Origin: FW021-bin31 sp964422465
GTDB lineage: Bacteria; Bacteroidota; Bacteroidia; Chitinophagales; Chitinophagaceae
Reading direction: 5' to 3'
Length of the DNA stretch: 64,000 nucleotides
Assembly: GCA_964422465.1 (NCBI GenBank)
Contig: CAYRBD010000002.1
Span: forward strand, 27,371-91,370
In this document: positions 53,343 to 62,412 of the stretch, one piece after another
How positions within the stretch are numbered: the stretch's first letter is position 1
Layout of the letters: every line of letters begins with the position of its first letter
Program-made: the position numbers and the translations under genes
The notes under the pieces: model-generated
Database searches by the model: none
The model's input: the letters and a program-made list of their open reading frames with translations, nothing else
Told to the model about the DNA's origin: nothing

Positions 53343-53942
53343 ACGTTCGAGGGTTCTCCGGGTAGCTTCAAAACTTTCATGATGAAAGGCTTTCATGCCC
53401 TGCTTTTTTGCAGCCTCTACCAGCATGATCCGGTCATCAAAATACAGACATTCACCGGGGGCGGCATGAGCAATATTCATAGCAAGTTGATAAATGCCCG
53501 GGTCAGGCTTTCGCAATCCCACCTTGCAGGAGGAAATAAAGGCGTCAAAGCATTCATGAAGTTTAAATTTCTCAATCCGGTAGTCGTTCAACTCCTTTCC
53601 TTCATTGTTCAGAGAAAACAGTTTAACCCTGTTCTTCTTTTTCCAATCTTTTAGCCAGGACAACAGACCGGGTAATTCTGTGGATTCTGAAAACATAAAT
53701 TCTTTGAATGCAGCGCTTGAAAAGGTTCTTTTGTGGTTGAATACCACTGTTTGCAGGTAGTCGTCCAGCGAAATGTGCCCCATTTCATACACATTAAAAA
53801 TAAAATGATGCAGCACTTCCATTTCATCGTAGTTAATCTCAAATTTTTCAGCTGCCTTTTTGCGGGAGAGATGCCCCCAACCATTGGTTAGCAATACGCC
53901 GCCAATATCGAAAAAAATAGCTTTAAGATTCAGTTCTTTCAT
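53319..53942 (-). CDS. HAD superfamily IA phosphatase-like protein
   Basis: 207 residues. HAD motifs in order: FFDIGGVLLTN (nucleophile Asp12, with the second Asp replaced by Gly as in YihX-like enzymes), FSLNNEGKE (motif II), KVGLRKPDPGIY (motif III Lys) and CLYFDDRIM (motif IV). Substrate unknown; YihX acts on glucose-1-phosphate, but other relatives act on other sugar or nucleotide phosphates. Its 3' end overlaps the usp gene by 24 bp. Confidence 0.88.
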   Translation of the reverse strand: MKELNLKAIFFDIGGVLLTNGWGHLSRKKAAEKFEINYDEMEVLHHFIFNVYEMGHISLDDYLQTVVFNHKRTFSSAAFKEFMFSESTELPGLLSWLKDWKKKNRVKLFSLNNEGKELNDYRIEKFKLHECFDAFISSCKVGLRKPDPGIYQLAMNIAHAAPGECLYFDDRIMLVEAAKKQGMKAFHHESFEATRRTLERLFPDGDN

Positions 53943-53959
53943 CTTTATATAAAATTAGT

Positions 53960-56110
53960 TTAAAAATCTACTTTTAGAGTGGCCCCAAAAGTTGCAGGAG
54001 CTCCCAGGTGGGCTGCTCCAAAATCATAAGCATAATCCACATAATGTGTGTTAAATATATTTTTGGTCCACAGACTTAATCCGACAATCCCCTTTTTAAT
54101 TCCGGCATGTATATTGAATAATTGATAGGGATTCTGCTTTAAAGTATTGGAAAGATCAAAATAAGTGGTGCCCGTCCACAACCACTCCGCTCCGGCCAGC
54201 AGGCTGAAGGATTTGGACCGACCCAGCTCTCTTTCATATTGAATCCCGAGATTTGAGGTAAAATCGGGTGTAAACAACTGCCTGTTTCCCGACAAATCTT
54301 CATTTCCCTGGTCTCCTGCTTTGGATAACCGGGTAAACTTAGCATTGGTCAGGCCTCCATTCCAATACAGCGAAAAATCTTTTCCTAAAAGAGCCGAAAA
54401 TTCAGACTCTATCCCGAAGCTTCTTAATTTTCCCTGGTTTTCTGTAATGGTCAGGGCCTCCGGCATAATCAAACGGGGAACCTGGATATCGTTTACCCGG
54501 GTATAAAAAATGCTCAGGTTCCATCTTAGTTTCTTTTCCATAAATTCATTTTTAACGCCCAGTTCAAGGTTGTTGCTATATTCCGGACCAAAAGTTTTCA
54601 AGGGAGGATCGGACGGGTCTTCACTTACTTCAGAAATTCCACCTGCCCGGAATCCTCTTTTATAGGATAGATAAAAAAGGTGGTTGGAGTTGGCTTGGTA
54701 TGAAAGAATGGCTTCGGGGGAAAGCGCATCATAGTTTCCTTTGCCCGTTGTATCCGGATTGATGATAATGGGCTGTTGCTCTTTCATTAATAATTTACTG
54801 GTACCTGTGATTCCTCTGTATTCCCGGTCATATCGCAGTCCGAAAGTAAAATCCAGTTTTGGTGCAAGCGCCAGTTTGGCCTGGCTAAAAACGGAGAATC
54901 CTTTATCCGTTCCGGTGTTGATGGTTAATAAGGTGGTGTAGGGATTGGCGCCATAAACCCCTGCATCTTTTCCAAAATAGGTGCCCTGTTTTACCGGATT
55001 GTCTGTTATGAAACCGAAAAGACCTGCCATCCACGATATTTTTTGATTTTTTATTTTGGAGGGGGATAACCGGAGTTCCTCTGTCCATACTTTTACTTTA
55101 TTCCAGTCTCTTCCGTAATTGTTTACAATGGATACGATATCCAAGGGAGAGAAATCTCCGTCAATCGGATTTTTATAAATGCGGTAGTTTGACTGGAAAG
55201 AGGTTTGTGAAGATAAATGGATTCGGTTTCCTTTGTGTAAAATACTTAAAGAAGCATTGGAAACATTGTCCACCATTTTGGAAATAGAATTTTGATTGAG
55301 CCTGAAAGGATTTTCTTTAGCTTCTTTTATGCTGCCTGCCAGGGCAAAGGGTCCGTGGTTACGGCCTATGCTATATTTATAATTTAATGTAAAATCCCAG
55401 TTAGAGCCCGGTAAAAATTTGAGGTAGTAATTTCCCAGAATTGCATGTTTTTTGTCAAAATGAGAATGGTTAAATTCATTCTTAAAATAACCGTTGTCTT
55501 TTTCATAAAGTTCGGAGATGCCTAAAAATAATTTCCCGGGTACAAGAGGAGCACTGAACCTTAAACTATATCTGTTCAGCCCGTAATTTCCCACCTCTGC
55601 TTGCGCAAAACCGGATATTCGGTTTGAGGGTTGTTGGGTAATAATGTTGATAACGCCACCCATTGCATTTCGGCCATAGAGAGTCCCCTGTGGGCCACGA
55701 AGTACTTCTATCCGTTTAATATCCAGAAGGCGGTCAAAATAAGTATCCAGGTTGTACTGAATGACACCATCTATGTATATGACGACAGCAGGATCGTAAG
55801 AGGTAGTGGCGATGCCTCTGATTCCCACTACATTTCTGCCATCACCGGGGTTGGACAGGTATAAATTCGGGAAATGAGCGGATAGGTTTCCGATTGTTTG
55901 GATATGCCGGTTATTTATTCCCTGCGCATTGATAAAAGAGATGGAAATAGGTACATCCTGTACATTTTGTGGTTGTTTTTGCGCTGTAACTACTACCTTT
56001 TTCAATTGGCGCCGGATGGGGATTGAGTCTTTAGATTGGCCCTCTGCATTTAGGGATACCAGGGGGATTATTGTGAACAGCAGAATCGTTTTTAAACATT
56101 GAATAGTCAT
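53960..56110 (-). CDS. TonB-dependent outer-membrane receptor
   Basis: 716 residues from the ATG at 56110; the frame is open to 56224 but the signal peptide (residues 1-25, MTIQCLKTILLFTIIP and on) begins there. A plug domain opens with VVVTAQKQPQNVQDVPISISFINAQGI, then GPQGTLYGRNAMGGVINIITQQP. A barrel follows, ending ATFGATLKVDF with a terminal Phe. No CarboxypepD domain and no SusD partner, so it resembles FecA/BtuB-type receptors more than SusC. Transport ligand unknown. Confidence 0.92.
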   Translation of the reverse strand: MTIQCLKTILLFTIIPLVSLNAEGQSKDSIPIRRQLKKVVVTAQKQPQNVQDVPISISFINAQGINNRHIQTIGNLSAHFPNLYLSNPGDGRNVVGIRGIATTSYDPAVVIYIDGVIQYNLDTYFDRLLDIKRIEVLRGPQGTLYGRNAMGGVINIITQQPSNRISGFAQAEVGNYGLNRYSLRFSAPLVPGKLFLGISELYEKDNGYFKNEFNHSHFDKKHAILGNYYLKFLPGSNWDFTLNYKYSIGRNHGPFALAGSIKEAKENPFRLNQNSISKMVDNVSNASLSILHKGNRIHLSSQTSFQSNYRIYKNPIDGDFSPLDIVSIVNNYGRDWNKVKVWTEELRLSPSKIKNQKISWMAGLFGFITDNPVKQGTYFGKDAGVYGANPYTTLLTINTGTDKGFSVFSQAKLALAPKLDFTFGLRYDREYRGITGTSKLLMKEQQPIIINPDTTGKGNYDALSPEAILSYQANSNHLFYLSYKRGFRAGGISEVSEDPSDPPLKTFGPEYSNNLELGVKNEFMEKKLRWNLSIFYTRVNDIQVPRLIMPEALTITENQGKLRSFGIESEFSALLGKDFSLYWNGGLTNAKFTRLSKAGDQGNEDLSGNRQLFTPDFTSNLGIQYERELGRSKSFSLLAGAEWLWTGTTYFDLSNTLKQNPYQLFNIHAGIKKGIVGLSLWTKNIFNTHYVDYAYDFGAAHLGAPATFGATLKVDF

Positions 56111-56311
56111 GAAGATTGCCGGTTGATATTTATTGTAATAAGAATAGGGCTGAATTTTGTTAGCGCCTGCCTTTTCAGTATAGATACAAAGGTCGTAATT
56201 TTTGAATAGTCTGTTGTGATACAAATCTTTTTTCAGTTTTTTGTTTAGAATGAAAATAAATGACTAACTTGTTCTGAAATTAGAAAGTTAATTTAAACTG
56301 AATGAGATAGA

Positions 56312-57724
56312 ATGGAAATTATACATATAAGTGCAGAATGTTACCCGGTGGCTAAGGTAGGGGGGCTGGCTGATGTGGTGGGTGCATTACCAAAATATCA
56401 AACGGAACTCGGTCACTACGCGAAGGTAGTGATGCCGTGTTATAAAAATCATTTTTTGGAATCCCACACCTTTGAACTGGTGCATGAAGGCGGGGTGTGG
56501 ATGGGAAATACGTGGCGGCATTTTAGCGTAATTCGGGAAAAAACCAATGTACTGGGGTTTGATCTGTATCTGGTAGATATCCCCGGCCTGCTGGATCAGG
56601 AAGGAGTGTACGGATATTATAATGATGAGGAACGTTTTACCGGATTTCAAATCGCGGTTTTAAACTGGATCAACAGTTGGGAACATCGTCCGGATATTGT
56701 TCATTGTCATGATCACCATAGCGGCTTAATTCCCTTTATGATGACACAATGCTTTCAATACAGCCGCCTGAGTAGTATTCCCACTGTTTTTACCATTCAC
56801 AACGGACAGTACCAGGGCTGGATGGGATGGGATCGCTTTTCCTGGATACCGGCTTTTGATACTTGGAAATCGGGACTGCTGGACTGGAACGGTTCTATTA
56901 ATTCGATGGCCGCAGCTATAAGGTGTTCCTGGAAAGTAACCACTGTGTCTCCCGGCTATATGGAAGAGTTAAGACATCAGGCAAGAGGGTTGGAAGCTTT
57001 GTTTGAGTATGAAAAAGGCAAATGTGTAGGAATCTTAAACGGGGTAGATTATAAAGTATGGGATCCCCAGACGGATGAGATGATTGATCCTAACTACAAC
57101 CGGAGAAATGTAACTTCGGGTAAGAAGGCCAATAAAAAGGTACTTTGTGAACAGTTTCAACTGGATGCTAAAAAACCGCTGGTATCTTTTATAGGAAGAC
57201 TGGTGAACGATAAGGGGGCGGACCTGCTTCCGGATGTTATCGCGCAAACATTGGCCGAAACAGATGATGGGTGTAATTTTCTCGTACTGGGGAGCGGAGA
57301 TCCACACATTGAGTGGCGGCTTAAGCAACTAAAAATATCTTACGGCCGTTCTTACAACTATTACCTGGGTTATAACGAATCGCTTTCTCATCTTATATAT
57401 GCGGGTAGTGATTTTTTGCTCATGCCCTCAAGGGTCGAGCCCTGCGGGCTTAATCAACTGTATTCCCTTCGCTATGGCACAGTGCCAATCGTTACCTCGG
57501 TTGGCGGACTTAAGGATACGGTAATTGACTTTGAAGCAGAGGGTGGTTACGGTATATGTTTCCTCTGGACACAACCCTGGGATATAGACCGGGCGATCAA
57601 AAGGGGGATTCAACTTTATGATGAGTCTAAAAAATTCCTTTCCGTACGACAGACTATGATGAAAAAAGATTTTTCCTGGCGGCATGCTGCTGAAAAATAT
57701 TTAAAACTCTATGAATCTTTATGA
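56312..57724 (+). CDS. glgA: glycogen synthase
   Basis: 470 residues in a GT5 GT-B fold. AKVGGLADVVGALPK carries Lys15, equivalent to the ADP-glucose-binding Lys15 of E. coli GlgA. Late motifs: LMPSRVEPCGLNQLYSLRYGTVPIV near residue 370, matching the EPCGLxQ motif. Transfers glucose from ADP-glucose to growing glucan. Starts 24 bp before glgC, so the two form a glycogen operon. Confidence 0.95.
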   Translation: MEIIHISAECYPVAKVGGLADVVGALPKYQTELGHYAKVVMPCYKNHFLESHTFELVHEGGVWMGNTWRHFSVIREKTNVLGFDLYLVDIPGLLDQEGVYGYYNDEERFTGFQIAVLNWINSWEHRPDIVHCHDHHSGLIPFMMTQCFQYSRLSSIPTVFTIHNGQYQGWMGWDRFSWIPAFDTWKSGLLDWNGSINSMAAAIRCSWKVTTVSPGYMEELRHQARGLEALFEYEKGKCVGILNGVDYKVWDPQTDEMIDPNYNRRNVTSGKKANKKVLCEQFQLDAKKPLVSFIGRLVNDKGADLLPDVIAQTLAETDDGCNFLVLGSGDPHIEWRLKQLKISYGRSYNYYLGYNESLSHLIYAGSDFLLMPSRVEPCGLNQLYSLRYGTVPIVTSVGGLKDTVIDFEAEGGYGICFLWTQPWDIDRAIKRGIQLYDESKKFLSVRQTMMKKDFSWRHAAEKYLKLYESL

Positions 57725-57748
57725 ACCATTAAATTTAAATCTAATATT

Positions 57749-59023
57749 ATGCCATCAAATGTTCTTGCTGTTATATTAGGTGGAGGACAAGGCTCTCGCC
57801 TCTTCCCCTTAACACACCACCGTTCAAAACCGGCCGTGCCTGTGGCCGGGAAGTACAGATTGGTTGATATCCCTATTTCTAATTGTTTGAACTCCGATAT
57901 TCATCGGATATTTGTGCTTACACAGTTTAATTCCGCCTCCCTGAACCGGCATATTAAAAACACTTATCATTTTGATTATTTTAGTAAAGGGTTTGTAGAT
58001 ATTCTGGCGGCAGAGCTTACTCCGAGTAATGTAGCCTGGTTTCAGGGTACTGCCGATGCCGTTCGTAAATCCCTCCATCACCTTGCTACCCACAGGTTTG
58101 AATATGTTTTAATCCTTTCCGGGGATCAGTTGTACCGGATGGACTTTAACCTGATGCTGAAAAACCATATTGAGAAGGAGGCTGAGGTTTCAATAGCAAC
58201 CATTCCGGTAAATGCCCAGGATGCTACGGGTTTTGGCATATTAAAAACAGACGGCGACAGCTATATTAAGTCTTTCATAGAAAAACCCGATGCATCGGTT
58301 CTGGAAGAATGGCGCTCTCCGGTAAGTGAAGAAATGGAGCGGGAGGGAAAGCACTACCTGGCTTCCATGGGTATTTATATTTTTAACCGGAAGTTTCTTT
58401 ATGATATCCTGAATAAAGACAAGGAGGCTATCGATTTTGGGAAGGAAATTATCCCAGAATCTATAGGAGAATATAACAAAGTAGCCAGTTATCAATATAA
58501 TGGTTATTGGACCGATATCGGTACCGTAAGTTCCTTTTTTGAAGCCAATCTGAATTTAACAGAAGCAATTCCTGATTTCAATTTGTTTGATCCTCATTCT
58601 GTTATCTTCACCAGGCCCCGGATGTTGCCCCCCTCAAAAATCATTGGCACCACCTTGGAAAATGCAAGCGTAGCCGATGGTTGTATCATCATGGCCAGCA
58701 GAATTGAACATGCCGTTGTGGGAATCCGAACCCGGATAGGAAGAGGAACTACGGTGACCAACAGTTATATTATGGGAAGTGATACCTATCAAACTTTAGA
58801 GGAACTGAAAGAATCAGAACAGCATGGTCTGCCTGCCCTTGGGATCGGAGAGCGTTGTTACATTAACAATGCGATTATAGATCGGAATTGCCGGGTAGGG
58901 AATGATGTGAGGATTAACGGAGGGAAACATCTGGAAAATACTGAAAAGGAGTTGTATGTGGTAAGAGATGGAATTGTAGTGGTTAAGAAAGATGTTATTC
59001 TGCCCGATGGTTTTACCATTTAA
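57749..59023 (+). CDS. glgC: glucose-1-phosphate adenylyltransferase
   Basis: 424 residues. Makes ADP-glucose. ILGGGQGSRLFPLTHHRSKPAVP at the N-terminus is the nucleotide-binding pyrophosphorylase loop; SGDQLYRMDF near residue 128 and YWTDIGTVSSFFEANL near residue 250 follow, then a left-handed beta-helix with FTRPRMLPPSKIIG and the C-terminal allosteric region. Its last codons run into an octamer array. Confidence 0.96.
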   Translation: MPSNVLAVILGGGQGSRLFPLTHHRSKPAVPVAGKYRLVDIPISNCLNSDIHRIFVLTQFNSASLNRHIKNTYHFDYFSKGFVDILAAELTPSNVAWFQGTADAVRKSLHHLATHRFEYVLILSGDQLYRMDFNLMLKNHIEKEAEVSIATIPVNAQDATGFGILKTDGDSYIKSFIEKPDASVLEEWRSPVSEEMEREGKHYLASMGIYIFNRKFLYDILNKDKEAIDFGKEIIPESIGEYNKVASYQYNGYWTDIGTVSSFFEANLNLTEAIPDFNLFDPHSVIFTRPRMLPPSKIIGTTLENASVADGCIIMASRIEHAVVGIRTRIGRGTTVTNSYIMGSDTYQTLEELKESEQHGLPALGIGERCYINNAIIDRNCRVGNDVRINGGKHLENTEKELYVVRDGIVVVKKDVILPDGFTI

Positions 59024-59059
59024 CAATATAACCATTTTACCATATAACCATTCAACCGT
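59012..59059 (+). repeat. octamer array, unit NTWACCAT, 6 copies, spanning two stop codons
   Basis: Six adjacent 8-bp units in strict phase (TTTACCAT, TTAACAAT, ATAACCAT, TTTACCAT, ATAACCAT, TCAACCGT) cross the glgC stop (59021-59023) and the stop of the convergent folK (59052-59054). Confidence 0.75.
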
Positions 59060-59552
59060 TAATCATCTCGGTTTCATATTTTGCTACCCTAAGAGGGTCG
59101 GTACAGTGCCGGAGTAATTCTTTTATGGGTAATTGATATACGGGATGAATCAGGTCTGCAGCAATTTCTGCAAGCGGGGTTAGTACGAAGCGCCGTTCCT
59201 GAATGTGCGGATGTGGCAGGATTAATCTTTTCTCAGAAGAAATAACCTCCCCATAAAAAAGAATATCAATGTCAATAATCCGGGGCCCCCAGACCTTTTT
59301 ACGGATGCGCCCCATCTTATTTTCTATCCCGGAGACTACTTCCAGAAGTTGATTCGCCGGGAGATCGGTCTGTAATTTTAAAGCCTGATTCAGGTAATCC
59401 TCCTGTTCTACTTTCCCCCAGGCGGCGGTCTCATAAATGGATGAATGAGCAGTGATCGAACCTGCTTTTTGTTCGATATTTTGAATAGCTTCTTTTAAAT
59501 GATCTATTCTGCACCCTATATTTGTGCCCAGAAGTAAATAAGCTGTAACCAT
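59052..59552 (-). CDS. folK: 2-amino-4-hydroxy-6-hydroxymethyldihydropteridine pyrophosphokinase
   Basis: 166 residues from the ATG at 59552 (a TTG lies five codons upstream in frame). Folate synthesis: pyrophosphate transfer to hydroxymethyldihydropterin. TAYLLLGTNIGCRIDHLKEAI at the start, ETAAWGKVEQEDYLNQALKL and GPRIIDIDILFYG with the DxDxL-type metal-binding Asp pair mark the family. Its -7 box overlaps the region of a divergent promoter for sppA. Confidence 0.95.
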   Translation of the reverse strand: MVTAYLLLGTNIGCRIDHLKEAIQNIEQKAGSITAHSSIYETAAWGKVEQEDYLNQALKLQTDLPANQLLEVVSGIENKMGRIRKKVWGPRIIDIDILFYGEVISSEKRLILPHPHIQERRFVLTPLAEIAADLIHPVYQLPIKELLRHCTDPLRVAKYETEMING

Positions 59553-59564
59553 AAAATATTCCTG

Positions 59565-59572
59565 CAAAAGTA
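59565..59572 (-). promoter_or_regulatory. -7 box for folK
   Basis: TACTTTTG on the minus strand, an exact match, 12 bp before the ATG. Confidence 0.5.
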
Positions 59573-59583
59573 GGAATAATGTG

Positions 59584-59591
59584 TATTTTTG
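59584..59591 (+). promoter_or_regulatory. -7 box for sppA
   Basis: TATTTTTG, an exact match, 26 bp before the ATG at 59618 and downstream of an in-frame ATG at 59579, which is therefore unlikely to be used. Confidence 0.5.
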
Positions 59592-59617
59592 AAAAAAGAT
59601 TAAAAATTCTGAGGCCT

Positions 59618-61213
59618 ATGAAAGGATTCTTAAAGGCATTTTTTGCCTCATTGCTGGCGCTGATTGTGTTTTGTTTGTTAATATTTTTCTTCCTGGCGGG
59701 GATGGTAAGCAGCCTGGTAAAAACCAGGGAGCCTCTTCCGGTACATGATAATTCCGTTTTAGTTCTTAACCTTGACCGGCCGCTGCGGGAGCAGCCTTAT
59801 CTGAACCCGTTGAATGCTATCCTGAAAAAAGGAGATTTCAGAATACAGGGATTGCATGAGATGGTCCGGGCCATTGATGCTGCAAAGACGGACCCTGCCG
59901 TTAGGGGAATATACATTAAAATGAACGGAGACCCAAACGGCTATGCTACCAACGAAGCCCTTCACCGGGCGCTTTTAGACTTTAAAAAGGGGGGCAAATT
60001 TATTTTTGCTTACGGGGATGTTATCGCTCAAAAAGATTATTACCTCGGCAGTGTGGCTGATAAAGTATTCTTAAACCCTGAAGGGGCACTTGATTTCAGT
60101 GGCTTTGCCATGAAGGTCATGTTCTTTAAAGGGGCAATGGACAAGTTGGATATTCAGGCGCAGATATTTTATGATGGTAAATTTAAGAGTGCTACGGAGC
60201 CTTTCCGCGTAACCGAGATGACGCCTGCCAACAAAGTACAAACCCGTGCTTATCTTGGCAGCCTTTATGGCCATTTTCTTGAGGGGATCAGCNNNNNNNN
60301 NNNNNNNNNNNNNNNNNNNNNNNNNNNNNNNNNNNNNNNNNNNNNNNNNNNNNNNNNNNNNNNNNNNNNNNNNNNNNNNNNNNNNNNNNNNNAGGAAGGA
60401 AGCGAAGGCTCTTCCCCCCGGATTGCAGCGGAAAAGTACATACGGCTGTTTAAACAGATTCGCAGAGACAGCAGCATAAAAGCGGTGGTGTTCAGGGTGA
60501 ATTCCCCGGGTGGAAGCGCTCTGGCCTCAGATAAAATATGGCGGGAGGTAATGCTGACCAAGCAGATAAAACCGGTTGTTGTGTCTATGGGAGATTATGC
60601 AGCTTCGGGAGGATATTACATCTCCTGCGCGGCGGACAGTATTTTTACAGAAGCTAATACCTTAACCGGCTCCATAGGTGTCTTTGGCATTATCCCAAAT
60701 CTGAAAAGCTTCTTTAAAAACAAGCTTGGTATTACTTTTGACGGCGTTAAAACTGCTCAATATGCAGATATGGGAAGCATCGACCGACCGCTTACCGAGG
60801 GTGAAAAAAGCATCATCCAGTCGGGGGTGGATCGTATATATCATACTTTTATTCAACGGGTGAGTGATGGCCGGAACCTTCCTGAGTCCAGAGTGGATAG
60901 TATTGCCCAGGGGCGGGTATGGAGCGGAACGGATGCAGTGGCCCTTGGCCTGGCAGACAAAATAGGGGGGATGCCGGCAGCTGTGGCTTGTGCAAAACGG
61001 ATGGCTCACCTGAAAGATTATTCCATTACAGAATATCCCAAACCGGAAACGCCTTATGAGGAAGTGCTAAGCAGTTTGTCAGGAAGAATGGAGACTCACC
61101 TGTTAAAAACCCAATTGGGCAGCCAATATGCCGCTTTCAGCCAATTAAAACAACTTTCAGAAAACAAAGGAAAAGTGATGGCACGTCTGCCATTTGTGTT
61201 TTACACCAATTGA
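59618..61213 (+). CDS. sppA: signal peptide peptidase SppA (67K type), interrupted by scaffold gap
   Basis: Membrane-anchored serine protease that degrades released signal peptides. One N-terminal membrane segment (FFASLLALIVFCLLIFFFLA), then the N-domain with the catalytic Lys190 in DGKFKSATEPF, the gap, and the C-domain with SPGGSALASD and the catalytic Ser in AASGGYYIS (codon 60605-60607). The gap falls between the two domains and keeps the frame by chance. In E. coli SppA the corresponding stretch is about 110 residues against 34 placeholder codons here, so the real gap is probably longer. Confidence 0.93.
   Translation: MKGFLKAFFASLLALIVFCLLIFFFLAGMVSSLVKTREPLPVHDNSVLVLNLDRPLREQPYLNPLNAILKKGDFRIQGLHEMVRAIDAAKTDPAVRGIYIKMNGDPNGYATNEALHRALLDFKKGGKFIFAYGDVIAQKDYYLGSVADKVFLNPEGALDFSGFAMKVMFFKGAMDKLDIQAQIFYDGKFKSATEPFRVTEMTPANKVQTRAYLGSLYGHFLEGISXXXXXXXXXXXXXXXXXXXXXXXXXXXXXXXXXXEGSEGSSPRIAAEKYIRLFKQIRRDSSIKAVVFRVNSPGGSALASDKIWREVMLTKQIKPVVVSMGDYAASGGYYISCAADSIFTEANTLTGSIGVFGIIPNLKSFFKNKLGITFDGVKTAQYADMGSIDRPLTEGEKSIIQSGVDRIYHTFIQRVSDGRNLPESRVDSIAQGRVWSGTDAVALGLADKIGGMPAAVACAKRMAHLKDYSITEYPKPETPYEEVLSSLSGRMETHLLKTQLGSQYAAFSQLKQLSENKGKVMARLPFVFYTN
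60293..60392. other. scaffold gap, 100 N
   Basis: Exactly 100 N inside sppA; true length unknown, probably a few hundred bases judged by the missing protein segment. Confidence 0.95.
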
Positions 61214-61247
61214 TTTTTGGCTAATCGTTCCTTTGGAAATAAACCAG

Positions 61248-61281
61248 TTTGGCGTAGGTTTGCAGGATTCTGATAAATTTG
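61248..61281 (+). promoter_or_regulatory. promoter of the ABC-2 permease gene
   Basis: -33 TTTG (61248-61251), a 22-bp spacer and -7 TAAATTTG (61274-61281, exact); the ATG at 61287 begins 5 bp after the box. Confidence 0.6.
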
Positions 61282-61286
61282 CGGAT

Positions 61287-62396
61287 ATGTCCCAGCAATA
61301 CAGCCAGGTAAAAGCCCTGTTTGCGCTCACAAAGGCCAGCTTCATCGCCATGTTGAGGAGCCCTTCGGCGGTAGCTTTTACAATAGGCTTTCCTTTGGTT
61401 TTTGTTCTCTTTTTTGGCTTCATTGGCAACAGTCAGCAGACTTTGAAAATTGGTATTGCTGCCACTTCAGATACGCAGAACCCGATTTTTACTGCCTTGA
61501 AAAAAACAAGTTCGGTAAAGTTGATTACCGACCAATCTGAAGCCGACATGGAGGAAAACCTGAAAAAGGGACGGATAGCAGCCATATTAAAAATACGAGT
61601 CGATCCGAAAAAAGGGGAAGGAAGTCTTCCTCACTATGAGATTCAACTTCTTACCTCGGGAGCAAGCGCCGATAAACTGGATCTGCTTAAATCGGTGCTA
61701 AGCAATATTATCAGTCGGGTAAATGATGAAATACTGCCTCATAGGCCGTCTGTGGCTTCGATCTCTGCCACCAGAATGCCTGGGAGGATATATAGAGAGA
61801 TTGATTTTATTCTTCCCGGCATGCTGGGCTTTTCTCTGCTGAGTACCGGGGTTTTTGGGACTGCATTTTTATTTTTTGGATTGAGACAGACGTTGGTACT
61901 CAAACGTTTTTTTGCTACCCCCGTAAAAAAATTCAATATTCTTTTAGGAGAGGCCCTGGCCCGGTTAATTTTCCAACTACTGGGAGCGCTCTTTTTAATC
62001 GTGATAGGTTATTTTTTCTTTAAATTTACGATCATTCATGGATTTGAAACCCTCTTTGAATTGTTGCTGTTGTCGGCTTTTGGTCTGATTGTTTTTATGG
62101 GGTTTGGATTTATCATCAGTAGTATAGCAAAAAATGAGAGTACGATTCCCGCTGTGGCCAATATTATCGTGCTTCCCCAATTTCTGCTGGCGGGCACCTT
62201 TTTTCCCATCAGTGTTTTTCCTCACTGGCTACAGGTTATTTGTAAAATTCTTCCTCTGACTTATTTAAATGATGCGCTGCGTAAAATATCTTTTGAAGGA
62301 GTCCGTTTGTGGCAGCTTCCCAAAGAAATCTTGGTCATCACGGTTTGGGGGGTTGTTATTTATGCTTTTGCTACACGGGTCTTTCGGTGGGAGTAG
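61287..62396 (+). CDS. ABC-2 type transport permease
   Basis: 369 residues from the ATG at 61287; an upstream in-frame ATG lies inside the end of sppA and before the promoter. One N-terminal membrane segment (AVAFTIGFPLVFVLFFGFIG), a large extracytoplasmic domain of about 150 residues, then five membrane segments with FILPGMLGFSLLSTGVFGTAF and NIIVLPQFLLAGTFFPIS, the typical ABC2 type 3 layout. No ATPase gene lies next to it. Substrate unknown. Confidence 0.88.
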   Translation: MSQQYSQVKALFALTKASFIAMLRSPSAVAFTIGFPLVFVLFFGFIGNSQQTLKIGIAATSDTQNPIFTALKKTSSVKLITDQSEADMEENLKKGRIAAILKIRVDPKKGEGSLPHYEIQLLTSGASADKLDLLKSVLSNIISRVNDEILPHRPSVASISATRMPGRIYREIDFILPGMLGFSLLSTGVFGTAFLFFGLRQTLVLKRFFATPVKKFNILLGEALARLIFQLLGALFLIVIGYFFFKFTIIHGFETLFELLLLSAFGLIVFMGFGFIISSIAKNESTIPAVANIIVLPQFLLAGTFFPISVFPHWLQVICKILPLTYLNDALRKISFEGVRLWQLPKEILVITVWGVVIYAFATRVFRWE

Positions 62397-62412
62397 TTTT
62401 AAAAGGTAATAC

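Noticed and set aside
53960..56110. SusC-type polysaccharide receptor
   Set aside because: Only 716 residues, without the CarboxypepD domain, and no SusD gene next to it.
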